Shown piece by piece: positions 1 to 6,661 of a stretch of DNA of 10,494 bases. Made by a program: the position numbers and the translations under genes. This stretch comes from UBA2185 sp964564625 (lineage in GTDB: Bacteria > Desulfobacterota > Syntrophia > Syntrophales > UBA2185), in contig CAZMBE010000055.1 of the NCBI GenBank assembly GCA_964564625.1, positions 1-10,494 on the forward strand. The letters run 5' to 3'. Below the pieces are notes generated by a model that was not told the origin of the DNA, searched no databases, and saw only the letters and a list, made by a program, of their open reading frames with translations. Positions within the stretch are counted from its first letter, which is position 1; each line of letters opens with the position of its first letter.

Positions 1-631
1 GCTTGGCGGAACAACAAGCCTCGAGGGCAAGGTGGTTGACGGCAAAGGTCAGCCTCTGGCGAGAGTGAAGGTGGTTGCCGAGTTGTCACAAAAGATCAAG
101 GAATATGACAAGTTGGAGACGACTACCGGCACCGATGGCGTATTTACGTTTAAAGAACTCTTTCCCTCATCGGACTATCAATTGGTTTTCTCCTCTGATC
201 GTTGGACAACGGAAAATAAAATGAAAACGAACAGTGGTCCCGAAAGACAGACGAAGATGTTGCCGCAACCTGTAATAATCCGTTTTATGGATTTCAAGGA
301 AGGGGTTGTCTCGGATACAAAGACGGACCTCATGTGGGCAGTAAAGGATAGCGGAAGCCCTATGAACTGGGCGAGTGCCAAGAGCTATTGTGAAAATTAT
401 CGCGGTGGTGGGCACACAGGTTGGCGCATGCCGACACAGAATGAACTTGTGGGGCTGTATACAGGGAACGCGCATAAAGGTGCAGTAAAGATAACGCAAA
501 ATTTGTTATGGGCTGCAGAGAATAGCCGTTACAAAGCGGCCTTCTTCAATTTCAGCTCTGGCTTCCGGGGATTTACTTCCCAGGAGAACGCAGGCGATAT
601 GCGGGCACTCCCGGTTCGTTCTATCAAATAG
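1..631 (+). CDS. DUF1566 (Lcl C-terminal) domain protein, 5' truncated by window edge
   Basis: The reading frame is open from base 2, with no stop back to the window edge, so the true start lies outside; a GTG at 32 is internal and should not be taken as the start. The first ~60 visible residues (GKVVDGKGQPLARVKVV, then TDGVFTFKELFPSSDYQLVF) have the beta-sandwich pattern of carboxypeptidase-regulatory-like domains. The C-terminal ~110 residues match DUF1566: 'GVVSDTKTDLMWAV', 'WASAKSYCENY', 'GWRMPTQNEL' and the terminal 'ALPVRS'. Proteins of this type are usually exported or surface-associated, and DUF1566 has a C-type-lectin-like fold; the ligand is unknown. The gene ends with TAG at 629-631. 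No terminator is obvious; TGATCC/GGATCA at 654-680 is only a weak stem. The domain calls are fairly certain, the role is not. Confidence 0.85.
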   Translation, partial: LGGTTSLEGKVVDGKGQPLARVKVVAELSQKIKEYDKLETTTGTDGVFTFKELFPSSDYQLVFSSDRWTTENKMKTNSGPERQTKMLPQPVIIRFMDFKEGVVSDTKTDLMWAVKDSGSPMNWASAKSYCENYRGGGHTGWRMPTQNELVGLYTGNAHKGAVKITQNLLWAAENSRYKAAFFNFSSGFRGFTSQENAGDMRALPVRSIK

Positions 632-725
632 ATCATTGGGTCATTTGGTTCTTTGATCCTTATAACCTGGTTCTGGATCACAGCCATTTACCTTAAATAA
701 CGAATTACCCCAAGGTGTTATGTGA

Positions 726-957
726 ATGATAACGAAAAGCGACATCATGGAGGAGGCGAATCGCCTTGGCTTTGGAGTTGTGGGATTTACAACTGCGGAA
801 TCCTTTGCCTCGCACCTTGATTACCTCCTGGACCATCAGGATGAGTATGGATGGGCAGAAAGGGCAGGGCTCGATCTTTATAGGCGGCACCGATCCCCAA
901 ATGGCCCTCCCCACAGCACAATCTATCATTGTTCTTACCGACAGTTATCTTCCATAT
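726..957 (+). pseudogene. Remnant of QueG-like / double-cluster Fe-S protein (N-terminus only, frameshifted)
   Basis: An ATG at 726 has an AAGGTG ribosome-binding site at 712-717. Residues 1-53 (MITKSDIMEEANRLGFGVVG..., ending GLDLYR) resemble the N-terminus of epoxyqueuosine-reductase-like [4Fe-4S] proteins (DUF1730 region). From about base 883 the homology-like text continues in the next frame as GGTDPQMALPTAQSIIVLTD, which is the typical 'GTDP..xLPxAxSIIVL' block. This implies one extra base near 882-887. Shortly after (about 945-957) the similarity ends and the sequence becomes the antisense of the M48 protease gene, so the catalytic and Fe-S parts are missing. The shifted downstream frame has no plausible function. 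The end coordinate is approximate. Family assignment is from motif memory, not from an alignment; the frame switch itself is directly visible. Confidence 0.6.
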
Positions 958-2411
958 TCGACGATTTTGAGTAGTGTGTCGGCGGATATGTTCTCTCCAG
1001 GGGTTCTGCCGTTAAGGGCCACCACGTCCTTCAGATGCTTTTCTGGAACACCGAGCGCACGCAGGGCATTTTCGATGGTGGTTGTCTTTCTTGTAAAACG
1101 GGCCCTGATACGGTTTGGCTGGATGCTGATCTTTTTCGGATCAGAAAGTTCCCTGAAACCCTTCATGGTATCCTCGAAAAGCGACTCATACTGGGCAAAG
1201 AGATTCTGGGAACTCAGACCGTGAAACCCATAAATATCTTTTTCTTTTTGAATGAAGAAAGACATGATTTTGATTGTTCCCTTCTGGCTCGTCACGTCTG
1301 AAAGAACCCATCGGGCTGAAAGTCCGTTGACATGGGTCCCATCGCTCTTGAGTACACGGGCTCCGGTCTCGGAAACATATTTTTGTGCCGCATCGGATGG
1401 CGTCGTTCCGGGCGCACCGGAAAAGATGATCACAGCGTCTTTCTTCTTGCTGACCATCTGGACGGCGGTTGTGCTGTCTCTCACCTCCCAGTCTGCCGGC
1501 ACAGGAAACTGGATTTTCATTGCGGGGTGATAGTACACATTCCTTTCAACGTATCCCTGCCTCGGATCATCTCCATAGACTATGCCGTCAATGACTTTCA
1601 AGTAATGTTCCCGGTCAATTTTTGCATCCTTGAGGCCTATCTTTTGCTGCATCTGTTTTGACTGGACCCTTATGGAGTGTTCGCGATCTTCAGGGCTTGG
1701 GTGCGTAGAGAACCAACTGGGCAGTCCGCTTCGGTCCGACTTGGAATCCATGCGTTGCAGGGTTTCAAAAAAAGCCGCCATCTGAGAGGCATCGTATCTC
1801 GCCCTTGTGGCATATTCGACACCGAGCGAATCAGCTTCACGCTCGTTGTCCCTGCTGAATTTCAAAAAGAGGACTCCGACACCGAGCTCTGCAAGGCTCG
1901 ACAATCCGGGGATGCCCAATATGCTGAGTCCGATGCTTACCCCAGCCAGGCCGAATTGAGCCATCTTGGCTTTACTGATTTGCTGTGCTGAATGACGGGC
2001 CGTGACGTGACCGATCTCGTGGCCCATGATACCTGCCAATTCAGCCTCGCTGTTCAAGGTGGCAAGGATTCCACGGGTAAAATACACGTAGCCCCCGGGG
2101 GCGGCGAAGGCATTCACGACGGAGGCGTCGAGGATTTTGAAATGCCAGTCCAACTCCGGGCGGTGGGATAGTTTGCCCAGGCGTTGGCCCATCTCATCGA
2201 CATAGCCCGTCAACGTCTGGTCGGCGTAAAGGCCATATTCCCCGGTTACTCCGATATCGGCTTGCTGGCCGAGCTTGATTTCATCCTCTTTGCTGACAAG
2301 CATCAGGTCCGGACGTCCGGTAACCGGGTTGATGGCGCAGGAGGCGGCCATCAGGACCGTCACGATCAGGATGAATACCGTCACGATCGATAGGACACGC
2401 TTTCTCTTCAT
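945..2411 (-). CDS. M48-family zinc metalloprotease, predicted lipoprotein
   Basis: 488 residues from the chosen start. The start is the ATG at 2411 because GAGG lies 8 nt upstream and the product then begins with a lipoprotein signal peptide (MKRKRV, hydrophobic core, MAAS|C with Cys25). An in-frame ATG at 2435 would add eight residues with a poorer RBS. The zinc site is HEIGH (His131, Glu132, His135), with the third ligand in NEREAD (Glu190). 'NAFAAPGGYVYFTRG' and 'WFSTHPSPEDR' are further M48 hallmarks. Residues ~290-410 form a second domain, and the last ~50 residues look LysM-like (IENALRALGVPEKHLKDVVA). It probably acts in the cell envelope in quality control, like BepA/LoiP-type enzymes. 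Transcription starts from a strong promoter at 2482-2510. The last codons overlap the Fe-S gene remnant on the other strand. Confidence 0.92.
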   Translation of the reverse strand: MKRKRVLSIVTVFILIVTVLMAASCAINPVTGRPDLMLVSKEDEIKLGQQADIGVTGEYGLYADQTLTGYVDEMGQRLGKLSHRPELDWHFKILDASVVNAFAAPGGYVYFTRGILATLNSEAELAGIMGHEIGHVTARHSAQQISKAKMAQFGLAGVSIGLSILGIPGLSSLAELGVGVLFLKFSRDNEREADSLGVEYATRARYDASQMAAFFETLQRMDSKSDRSGLPSWFSTHPSPEDREHSIRVQSKQMQQKIGLKDAKIDREHYLKVIDGIVYGDDPRQGYVERNVYYHPAMKIQFPVPADWEVRDSTTAVQMVSKKKDAVIIFSGAPGTTPSDAAQKYVSETGARVLKSDGTHVNGLSARWVLSDVTSQKGTIKIMSFFIQKEKDIYGFHGLSSQNLFAQYESLFEDTMKGFRELSDPKKISIQPNRIRARFTRKTTTIENALRALGVPEKHLKDVVALNGRTPGENISADTLLKIVEYGR

Positions 2412-2481
2412 GTCGTAGACCTCGAAAGGATACATTTACCTGGTCCAGGGAATTCTCGACAGGTGATTTCTTTCATGAGGA

Positions 2482-2510
2482 AGTATACGAAGGACAACAT
2501 TGTGTGTCAA
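2482..2510 (-). promoter_or_regulatory. Sigma-70 promoter for the M48 protease gene
   Basis: On the minus strand TTGACA (2510-2505) is followed after exactly 17 nt by TATACT (2487-2482). The -35 is perfect and the -10 is 5/6. The element lies about 70 bp upstream of the chosen protease start, giving a 5' leader of roughly 60-65 nt. Confidence 0.8.
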
Positions 2511-2682
2511 TGGAATAATAGCCGCAAAATATGGGTGCATAGTATCAATTCTGGCGAAAAAAAATAGCGCGTGAGTCTATTCTTCGGGGATGGCAAGACA
2601 TCTTTTTCCGCACCACCATTGTGAGATGAAATGTTAGACAAGAGAGTGCGAATATTTGAATCGGATCACCTGGAGATGAGAG

Positions 2683-3165
2683 TCAAGGCGGCTGTTTCAG
2701 CAATTTCGTTTCGAAGTAGTCTATCGTGTTGACTTCATCGAACTCGAAGATGACAGGGGTGCACGTGCCCGATGTGATAGCTTTTAGCGTGCATCTCAGG
2801 ACCTTGCCGTTTTCAAGCCCGTATTTCTTCAAGTATTTCTCGCCAGGATACCACGAGTTGCTCAACTGCAGGATGTGCTCTTTTTTGAGTGCTTCTTTCG
2901 CCCAATCCTGTTTGATCTCTTTGTCTGTCACGAAGGAAAACCAGATTTCGAATCCTTCATATCCGGGTCCCCCTACAACATTTGCCTGTCCCCTCGATTG
3001 TCCCGTCATCTCGATCCGGGTTATTTTCGCCTGTCCAGGATAGCCGTCGTAGGTGCATGGGCCACCTGCGAGACCGGCAAAGACAACGAGATCGCTGCCC
3101 GGAGATGTCGCGAAAACGAAAATGAACAAGGCCAACCCTGAAGCGACAAGTGTGATGTTTCTCAT
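2683..3165 (-). CDS. Small secreted protein of unknown function
   Basis: 160 residues; ATG at 3165 has GGGAG 7 nt upstream. Residues 1-30 form a signal peptide (MRNITLVASGLALFIFVFA, cleavage probably in the 20-31 region). The mature part has three cysteines (Cys37, 125, 135); Cys125 and Cys135 are close enough to pair. It begins 'GGPCTYDGYPGQAKITRIE', a C-x-Y-x3-YPG pattern followed by alternating hydrophobics, suggesting a small beta-rich domain. A second Trp/Tyr-Pro block (SNSWYPGEKYLKKYG) lies around 102-116. I do not recognise the family. It is monocistronic by appearance: it has its own promoter at 3219-3247, and the downstream protease gene has its own promoter. No clear terminator follows. 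Confidence 0.8.
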   Translation of the reverse strand: MRNITLVASGLALFIFVFATSPGSDLVVFAGLAGGPCTYDGYPGQAKITRIEMTGQSRGQANVVGGPGYEGFEIWFSFVTDKEIKQDWAKEALKKEHILQLSNSWYPGEKYLKKYGLENGKVLRCTLKAITSGTCTPVIFEFDEVNTIDYFETKLLKQPP

Positions 3166-3218
3166 AACGTGTCTCCCACTTTGATTTGTTTGATGCGCGT
3201 TTCTGTCTTCCTATTGAG

Positions 3219-3247
3219 AGTATAGGAAATAAGCCTTGGCATGTCAA
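3219..3247 (-). promoter_or_regulatory. Sigma-70 promoter for the 160-aa secreted protein
   Basis: Minus-strand TTGACA (3247-3242), 17-nt spacer, TATACT (3224-3219), about 55 bp upstream of the ATG at 3165. Hexamers and spacing are identical to the M48 protease promoter, while the spacers differ. Confidence 0.8.
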
Positions 3248-3292
3248 AGATATATTGGCCACAAAATGTGGTGCATGAAGCTCAAGTGACGC

Positions 3293-3353
3293 TTACCTGT
3301 TGATGTAAATCCGGTGCCCGGTTAATTGAGAAAACAGGTAACACCCAATTAAC
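3293..3353. repeat. Interleaved inverted repeats (pseudoknot-capable)
   Basis: TTACCTGTT (3293-3301) is the reverse complement of AACAGGTAA (3333-3341). GTTAATTG (3321-3328) is the reverse complement of CAATTAAC (3346-3353). The two pairs are interleaved rather than nested, and CCGG-TGC-CCGG (3311-3321) sits between. The second pair overlaps the stop codon of the 54-aa membrane protein ORF. It may be a 3'-end structure of that transcript, but no U-tract follows on either strand, so a classical terminator is not supported. Confidence 0.45.
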
Positions 3354-3513
3354 ATTTTGTGAGTTTTGACAAGAAAATTATTGCTAGCAGGGAGAGAATC
3401 ACAAGTCCTGAAGTTACAACAACGGCGATTTGCACAACATCATCTGCCGCGCCATACCATGCCATAAATTGATTATAATATTGGTAATAGAAATCCTTGA
3501 GGCTATCAATCAT
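3349..3513 (-). CDS. Small single-pass membrane protein, 54 aa, unknown function
   Basis: A minus-strand ATG at 3513 is preceded by AAAAGGA about 8 nt upstream and opens a 54-codon frame ending in TAA at 3349. The N-terminal ~27 residues are aromatic- and Gln/Asn-rich (MIDSLKDFYYQYYNQFMAWY). Residues ~28-49 are a continuous hydrophobic helix (QIAVVVTSGLVILSLLAIIF), followed by a basic tail SKLTKC ending in Cys54. The good RBS, the clean transmembrane segment and the positive C-terminal tail make it a credible small membrane protein with the N-terminus probably outside. An upstream perfect TATAAT (3620-3615) may be its -10, but no good -35 is seen. It has no recognisable relatives to me. Function is unknown. 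Confidence 0.6.
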   Translation of the reverse strand: MIDSLKDFYYQYYNQFMAWYGAADDVVQIAVVVTSGLVILSLLAIIFLSKLTKC

Positions 3514-3928
3514 TGATTTTATCCTTTTCTTTCTGAAATATCGCGGAACTGTGCCGCATCCTATATCACATATTAATGAATAAATCTCCAGTAATTCTGT
3601 CTATACTATCGCTAATTATAAGAATTGCATGCTGTCCAAAACATAACGGTCCACCTTTCACAGGCTTCTGCACGAACTCATGGTAGGAGGGAATAAATCA
3701 GCCAAAAGGATACCAAAAAACAACCCCCAGAGGAATTAACATCCTGTTGGGGGTGCAACGAAATCCACCTATGCCGTTTGTCATGGCGTCTAATCACATT
3801 ATGATGATTTTGTCTTCCATGGACGATGAACGCACATCGCAGATGCTCCGTTTAACTTTTATATCGGCATTCTTATCCGATTTCTTTAATCAGGGATGTA
3901 AGAACATTAGGATAGAAAGCTCCCTCTT
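3514..3928. other. 415-bp stretch without a convincing gene
   Basis: It holds the 5' leader of the 54-aa membrane protein ORF (3514-3620, with an isolated TATAAT on the minus strand at 3620-3615) and the minus-strand terminator at 3715-3754. Between 3755 and 3928 there is an open plus-strand frame without an RBS or recognisable motif, which I do not accept as a gene. AT-rich throughout; nothing else seen. Confidence 0.6.
3715..3754 (-). terminator. Rho-independent terminator of the flavin reductase gene
   Basis: Read on the minus strand, ACCCCCA pairs with TGGGGGT (3754-3748 with 3729-3723), extended by AGGA/TCCT across a one-base bulge, around a 7-nt loop. It is followed immediately by TTGTTTTTT (3722-3715 region). 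This is a strong G/C stem plus U-tract, about 175 nt past the flavin reductase stop. Confidence 0.8.
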
Positions 3929-4495
3929 CTATATTTCCTTGCCGATGGTGAAAGCACGCCCCAGGTATGATCCCACACCATAATAAGATTGTGTCTCCGG
4001 TCCAAAGACTATCGGCCGTACTTTAAGAATGTCCGGCAGTCCATTATCCCCAATTACAGATTCTTCCGCTTTGATATCCAGAATCTCTCCAATGAAGTGT
4101 GTATGAATGCCGATTTCGCTGGTGCTCAACACTTTGCATTCGAGAATCAGGGGGAATTCCTGGATATAAGGGGCATCTACCTTATCGCTCCTCACAGGCG
4201 TGAGCTCAGCGGCGGCAAATTTATCTGTGTTTCTTCCTGAGGCTATACCGAAGTAGTCTGCTGTTTTCACATGTGATGCAGAGGGAACATTTACTGTGAA
4301 TGCCTTTCGCTCCATGATGTTTCCATGGGTATAGGTGGCACCTCTTATGGACACAGCCACGCAGGGGGGTTTGGAACTGCATACACCTCCCCAGGCGATC
4401 GTCATTGCATTTGCTTTCCCGGTTTTATCATATGTCCCTATAACCCATACGGGTGTGGGATAAATTAATGTTTTCGCACCGAATGATTTTTTCAT
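3929..4495 (-). CDS. Flavin reductase / flavoredoxin family protein
   Basis: 188 residues, full length for the FMN-binding split-barrel flavin-reductase-like family. ATG at 4495 has AGGAGG five nt upstream, the strongest RBS in this half of the window. Family hallmarks: 'YPTPVWVIGT' at the start of the barrel, 'KANAMTIAWGG' and 'PPCVAVSIRGATYTHGNI' in the FMN-binding part, and 'AFTVNVPS'. 'FGIASGRNTDKF' and 'PLILECKV' then 'IGEILDI' follow in order. This arrangement is typical of flavoredoxin and related proteins of anaerobes, which bind FMN and pass electrons between ferredoxin or NAD(P)H and an acceptor. The partner is unknown here. It probably forms its own transcript, with a 14-bp palindrome just upstream of the RBS and a terminator at 3715-3754. 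Confidence 0.9.
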   Translation of the reverse strand: MKKSFGAKTLIYPTPVWVIGTYDKTGKANAMTIAWGGVCSSKPPCVAVSIRGATYTHGNIMERKAFTVNVPSASHVKTADYFGIASGRNTDKFAAAELTPVRSDKVDAPYIQEFPLILECKVLSTSEIGIHTHFIGEILDIKAEESVIGDNGLPDILKVRPIVFGPETQSYYGVGSYLGRAFTIGKEI

Positions 4496-4513
4496 GAACT
4501 CCTCCTACCCAAG

Positions 4514-4527
4514 TTACAATATTGTAA
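4514..4527. promoter_or_regulatory. Perfect 14-bp palindrome, putative operator of the flavin reductase gene
   Basis: TTACAATATTGTAA is its own reverse complement and lies 18 bp upstream of the flavin reductase ATG, just before its RBS. The TACAAT half could double as a -10 element. Size and symmetry fit a homodimeric repressor site (MarR, HxlR or TetR type), but no regulator gene is adjacent, so the cognate protein is unknown. Confidence 0.5.
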
Positions 4528-4614
4528 TAAATCTCTTTCCTAAATGAATTATGCTATTGTTCATTGGTTCCTTCACACCGTATCAAGCCACGGGGAATAC
4601 ACTCGCTGCCGGAC

Positions 4615-5520
4615 TCAGGAAATGGTATATGCGCCACCGCGTTCCTTAATAAAACCCTCATGCTCCAATTGATCAAGGTTCTTTTTCAATCTCCTTGACG
4701 CGATGCGGATGTTCTCCTCTATATCAGATAGCGAAATAGAAGAATCTTTAAGGAGGATACGGAGGATCTCACCACGAACCTGTCTGTCGGATCCCTCAAA
4801 GGGCGGCTGCTTTCTATAGTGAGAGCTCTTCCTGTTGGGATTTTGTATTATTTTTTTCAGCATGGCACCGTAATCCATAAGGGCATGGTACCAAAGCCGG
4901 GGATTTGAAACATCCATGGTCTCTTCTACAAGGGATAGTATCTCACGGTCACTGACGATTTCCTTTCCCGCGAAAAACTGATGAATAAAAACTCTCCTGA
5001 TGTTCGTTTCGATGAAGATGGCGGATTTGTTGAATGCGAAGACATAAATAGATGCGGCTGTGGTCTTTCCTATCCCCGGGAGTTTTGCGAGCTCCTCCGG
5101 CACCTGGGGAAGAATCCCTCCGTATTCATTCGATACAATGTTCGCGGTGCGGACTAGCGCAAGTGCGCGCCTGTTATATCCCAGTCCCTGCCATACGAGT
5201 AAGACGTCTTTCAGCGAAGACCGCGCGAGCGACTGGAAATCAGGAAAGACCACCACAAATTGCGTGTACTTTGGCATTACCCTCTCCACCTGCGTCTGCT
5301 GCAACATTATTTCAGAAACAACGATATGGTAAGGGTTATCCGTCTTCCGCCATGGCAAATCACGGCCGTACTGATTGTAATACCGATAGACTGCTTCCTG
5401 AAAGGTGGATACTTGTTCCGGGGTGAGGTGCATGGTTGCAACGTGCTTTTTAGAATGTTTCTTCCCTTGTTTATTGGGTGTGTTCAAGAAAAGTGTACCG
5501 AAAGAGGGCCTTCCCCGCAT
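4615..5520 (-). CDS. MutY-like HhH-GPD DNA glycosylase without Fe-S cluster
   Basis: 301 residues from the ATG at 5520 (GAGGA 8 nt upstream). An ATG at 5433 (272 residues, MHLTPEQ) lacks an RBS but starts where the conserved domain begins, so the start is uncertain. Core: 'LPWRKTDNPYHIVVSEIMLQQTQVE' includes Glu70, matching E. coli MutY Glu37; the helix-hairpin-helix is LPGIGKTTAASI (147-158). An ungapped match to E. coli MutY puts Glu171 (FIETNIRRV) where the catalytic Asp138 (ILDGNVKRV) lies. The four-Cys loop after 'MDYGAM' is absent and the whole protein has no cysteine. The last ~55 residues look like a winged helix instead of the NUDIX-like 8-oxoG reader. It is probably a base-excision repair glycosylase of a MutY-related subfamily; substrate uncertain. 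Confidence 0.85.
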   Translation of the reverse strand: MRGRPSFGTLFLNTPNKQGKKHSKKHVATMHLTPEQVSTFQEAVYRYYNQYGRDLPWRKTDNPYHIVVSEIMLQQTQVERVMPKYTQFVVVFPDFQSLARSSLKDVLLVWQGLGYNRRALALVRTANIVSNEYGGILPQVPEELAKLPGIGKTTAASIYVFAFNKSAIFIETNIRRVFIHQFFAGKEIVSDREILSLVEETMDVSNPRLWYHALMDYGAMLKKIIQNPNRKSSHYRKQPPFEGSDRQVRGEILRILLKDSSISLSDIEENIRIASRRLKKNLDQLEHEGFIKERGGAYTIS

Positions 5521-5610
5521 CGAGTCCGTCCTCACGGCCACGGGCATACGGGAGAGGCGTATCAAATCCGAAATGACAATAAAAATGTTCTATTTTCTAA
5601 TGACATGGAA

Positions 5611-6060
5611 CTATTTATTGTGCCCTTTACCTTTGCCCCTGCCTTTCCCCTTACCCTTGCCGTGGCCTCCTCCCGGTTCGCCGCTCAGAACGAAGTCACC
5701 ATGTTTTAACGCATGGAATTCGGCCGATCCCGGCTTGATACCGAGACGCTTTGCGATAACACCCCACCCTTGACCTCTGTGGGTCTGATAGACTTGCGTT
5801 ACCGTATCATAGGGTTTCCGGGACATTTCACCGAGCTGGAAACACATGAAAGCGTCAGCTGGTGTATCAACCATTCTAATCACAGCCTTGACTTTCGGCA
5901 GGGGAACACCGAACTGGGTGCTCACTTGCGCGGAAAAGCCGGGCATGTCCGCCCGTGCACGGATGTTGAGGTTATGCATGAACCCGTCAAGCCCTCCGCC
6001 TGCAACCGCCGGGCTGCTCACGAGAATGAGCATCATTGCAGCAAGGATGATTTTTTTCAT
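5611..6060 (-). CDS. Secreted protein with Gly-Lys-rich C-terminal tail
   Basis: 149 residues from ATG 6060, chosen because AAGGAGA lies 8 nt upstream and the signal peptide (MKKIILAAMMLILVSSPAVA, cleavage AVA|GG) then starts properly; an in-frame ATG 24 nt earlier has no comparable RBS. The mature domain (~21-125) contains 'FGVPLPKVKAVIRMVDTPAD' and 'GQGWGVIAKRLGIKPGSAEF', a pattern I associate with short periplasmic proteins of unknown function in Deltaproteobacteria. One cysteine (Cys73). The last ~18 residues are low-complexity Gly/Lys (GHGKGKGKGRGKGKGHNK), strongly basic and flexible, plausibly binding nucleic acid, polysaccharide or a metal surface. It has its own promoter at 6099-6128. 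No terminator separates it from the glycosylase gene, which may be read through. Confidence 0.8.
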   Translation of the reverse strand: MKKIILAAMMLILVSSPAVAGGGLDGFMHNLNIRARADMPGFSAQVSTQFGVPLPKVKAVIRMVDTPADAFMCFQLGEMSRKPYDTVTQVYQTHRGQGWGVIAKRLGIKPGSAEFHALKHGDFVLSGEPGGGHGKGKGKGRGKGKGHNK

Positions 6061-6098
6061 ATCGATGTCTCCTTCATATAACAATATACTTTTCGGAA

Positions 6099-6128
6099 AC
6101 TATAGGGCCGAATGAGTGTATGAGTCAA
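6099..6128 (-). promoter_or_regulatory. Sigma-70 promoter for the Gly-Lys tail protein
   Basis: Minus-strand TTGACT (6128-6123), 18-nt spacer, TATAGT (6104-6099), about 40 bp upstream of the ATG at 6060. Both hexamers match consensus at 5/6. Confidence 0.7.
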
Positions 6129-6142
6129 TAACAATTTGATAC

Positions 6143-6186
6143 AAAATTAAAGAGAAGAAGCGGTTGAAGAAAAACCCTCCAACCGC
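6143..6186 (-). terminator. Intrinsic terminator of the OsmC-family gene
   Basis: On the minus strand GCGGTTG (6186-6180) pairs with CAACCGC (6166-6160) around a 13-nt loop. The T-rich run TTCTTCTCTTTAATTTT follows. It lies about 38 nt past the OsmC-family stop, separating that gene from the promoter at 6099-6128. Confidence 0.7.
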
Positions 6187-6223
6187 CTAAGGAATCGCTC
6201 AATGAAATAATGCCGGAATACTC

Positions 6224-6661
6224 TCACACAACTTCAATTACTATGGGAGTGGTGTTGGCAATATTATCTGAAACGGGGCATCTGCTCTCCACCTCCTGCA
6301 CAAATGCTTCCTTTGCTTCCTTGGACATGCCCGAGTCAATATTCAAAGTAACCTTTATACCGTTGAACCCTGCTCTGCTTTCTTTGCTTTTACCCAGTAA
6401 CGTTTCTATATCGAATGCGCCGTCAACCTTTATATCCATGCCGTTCAATGTGATGCCTTTCTGGTTCGCAACGATCCTTGCAACTGTGCCCACGCAGCCT
6501 GCAACAGACGCGAAAAAATACTCAAGGGGGGTTGCACCCGCGTCATTACCTCCGCCCGCCTTTGTCTGATCGATATACATAGTATGATCCCCTGCTTTGA
6601 CTTCAATCTTAAACTTGTCATCCAATTTTGCCGCGATACTGATTGTTTTCATCTTTGCCAT
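6224..6661 (-). CDS. OsmC family protein (peroxiredoxin-like)
   Basis: 145 residues; ATG at 6661 has AGGGGG 7 nt upstream. A second ATG three codons later is a less likely start. The two conserved cysteines of the OsmC/Ohr fold are present: Cys56 in 'FFASVAGCVGTVARI' and Cys128 in 'VESRCPVSDNI'. The region 'GGGNDAGATPLEYFFASVAG' is the usual loop before the first active-site helix. Members reduce organic or fatty-acid hydroperoxides with the two cysteines and are recycled by thiols, although the broader YhfA-like branch, to which this looks closer than to Ohr, has less certain substrates. It stands alone between a terminator at 6143-6186 and the sigma factor gene. No clear promoter is visible in the AT-rich upstream region. 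Confidence 0.92.
   Translation of the reverse strand: MAKMKTISIAAKLDDKFKIEVKAGDHTMYIDQTKAGGGNDAGATPLEYFFASVAGCVGTVARIVANQKGITLNGMDIKVDGAFDIETLLGKSKESRAGFNGIKVTLNIDSGMSKEAKEAFVQEVESRCPVSDNIANTTPIVIEVV

Noticed and set aside
654..680. TGATCC/GGATCA as a terminator for the DUF1566 gene
   Set aside because: Six-bp stem with a 15-nt loop and no T-run; too weak.
3552..3662. 36-codon plus-strand ORF starting at an ATG near 3576
   Set aside because: No Shine-Dalgarno sequence and no coding character; it overlaps the leader of the minus-strand membrane protein ORF.
3747..3983. 78-codon plus-strand frame after the terminator hairpin
   Set aside because: Starts at TTG inside the terminator stem, has no RBS or motif, and runs into the antisense of the flavin reductase gene.
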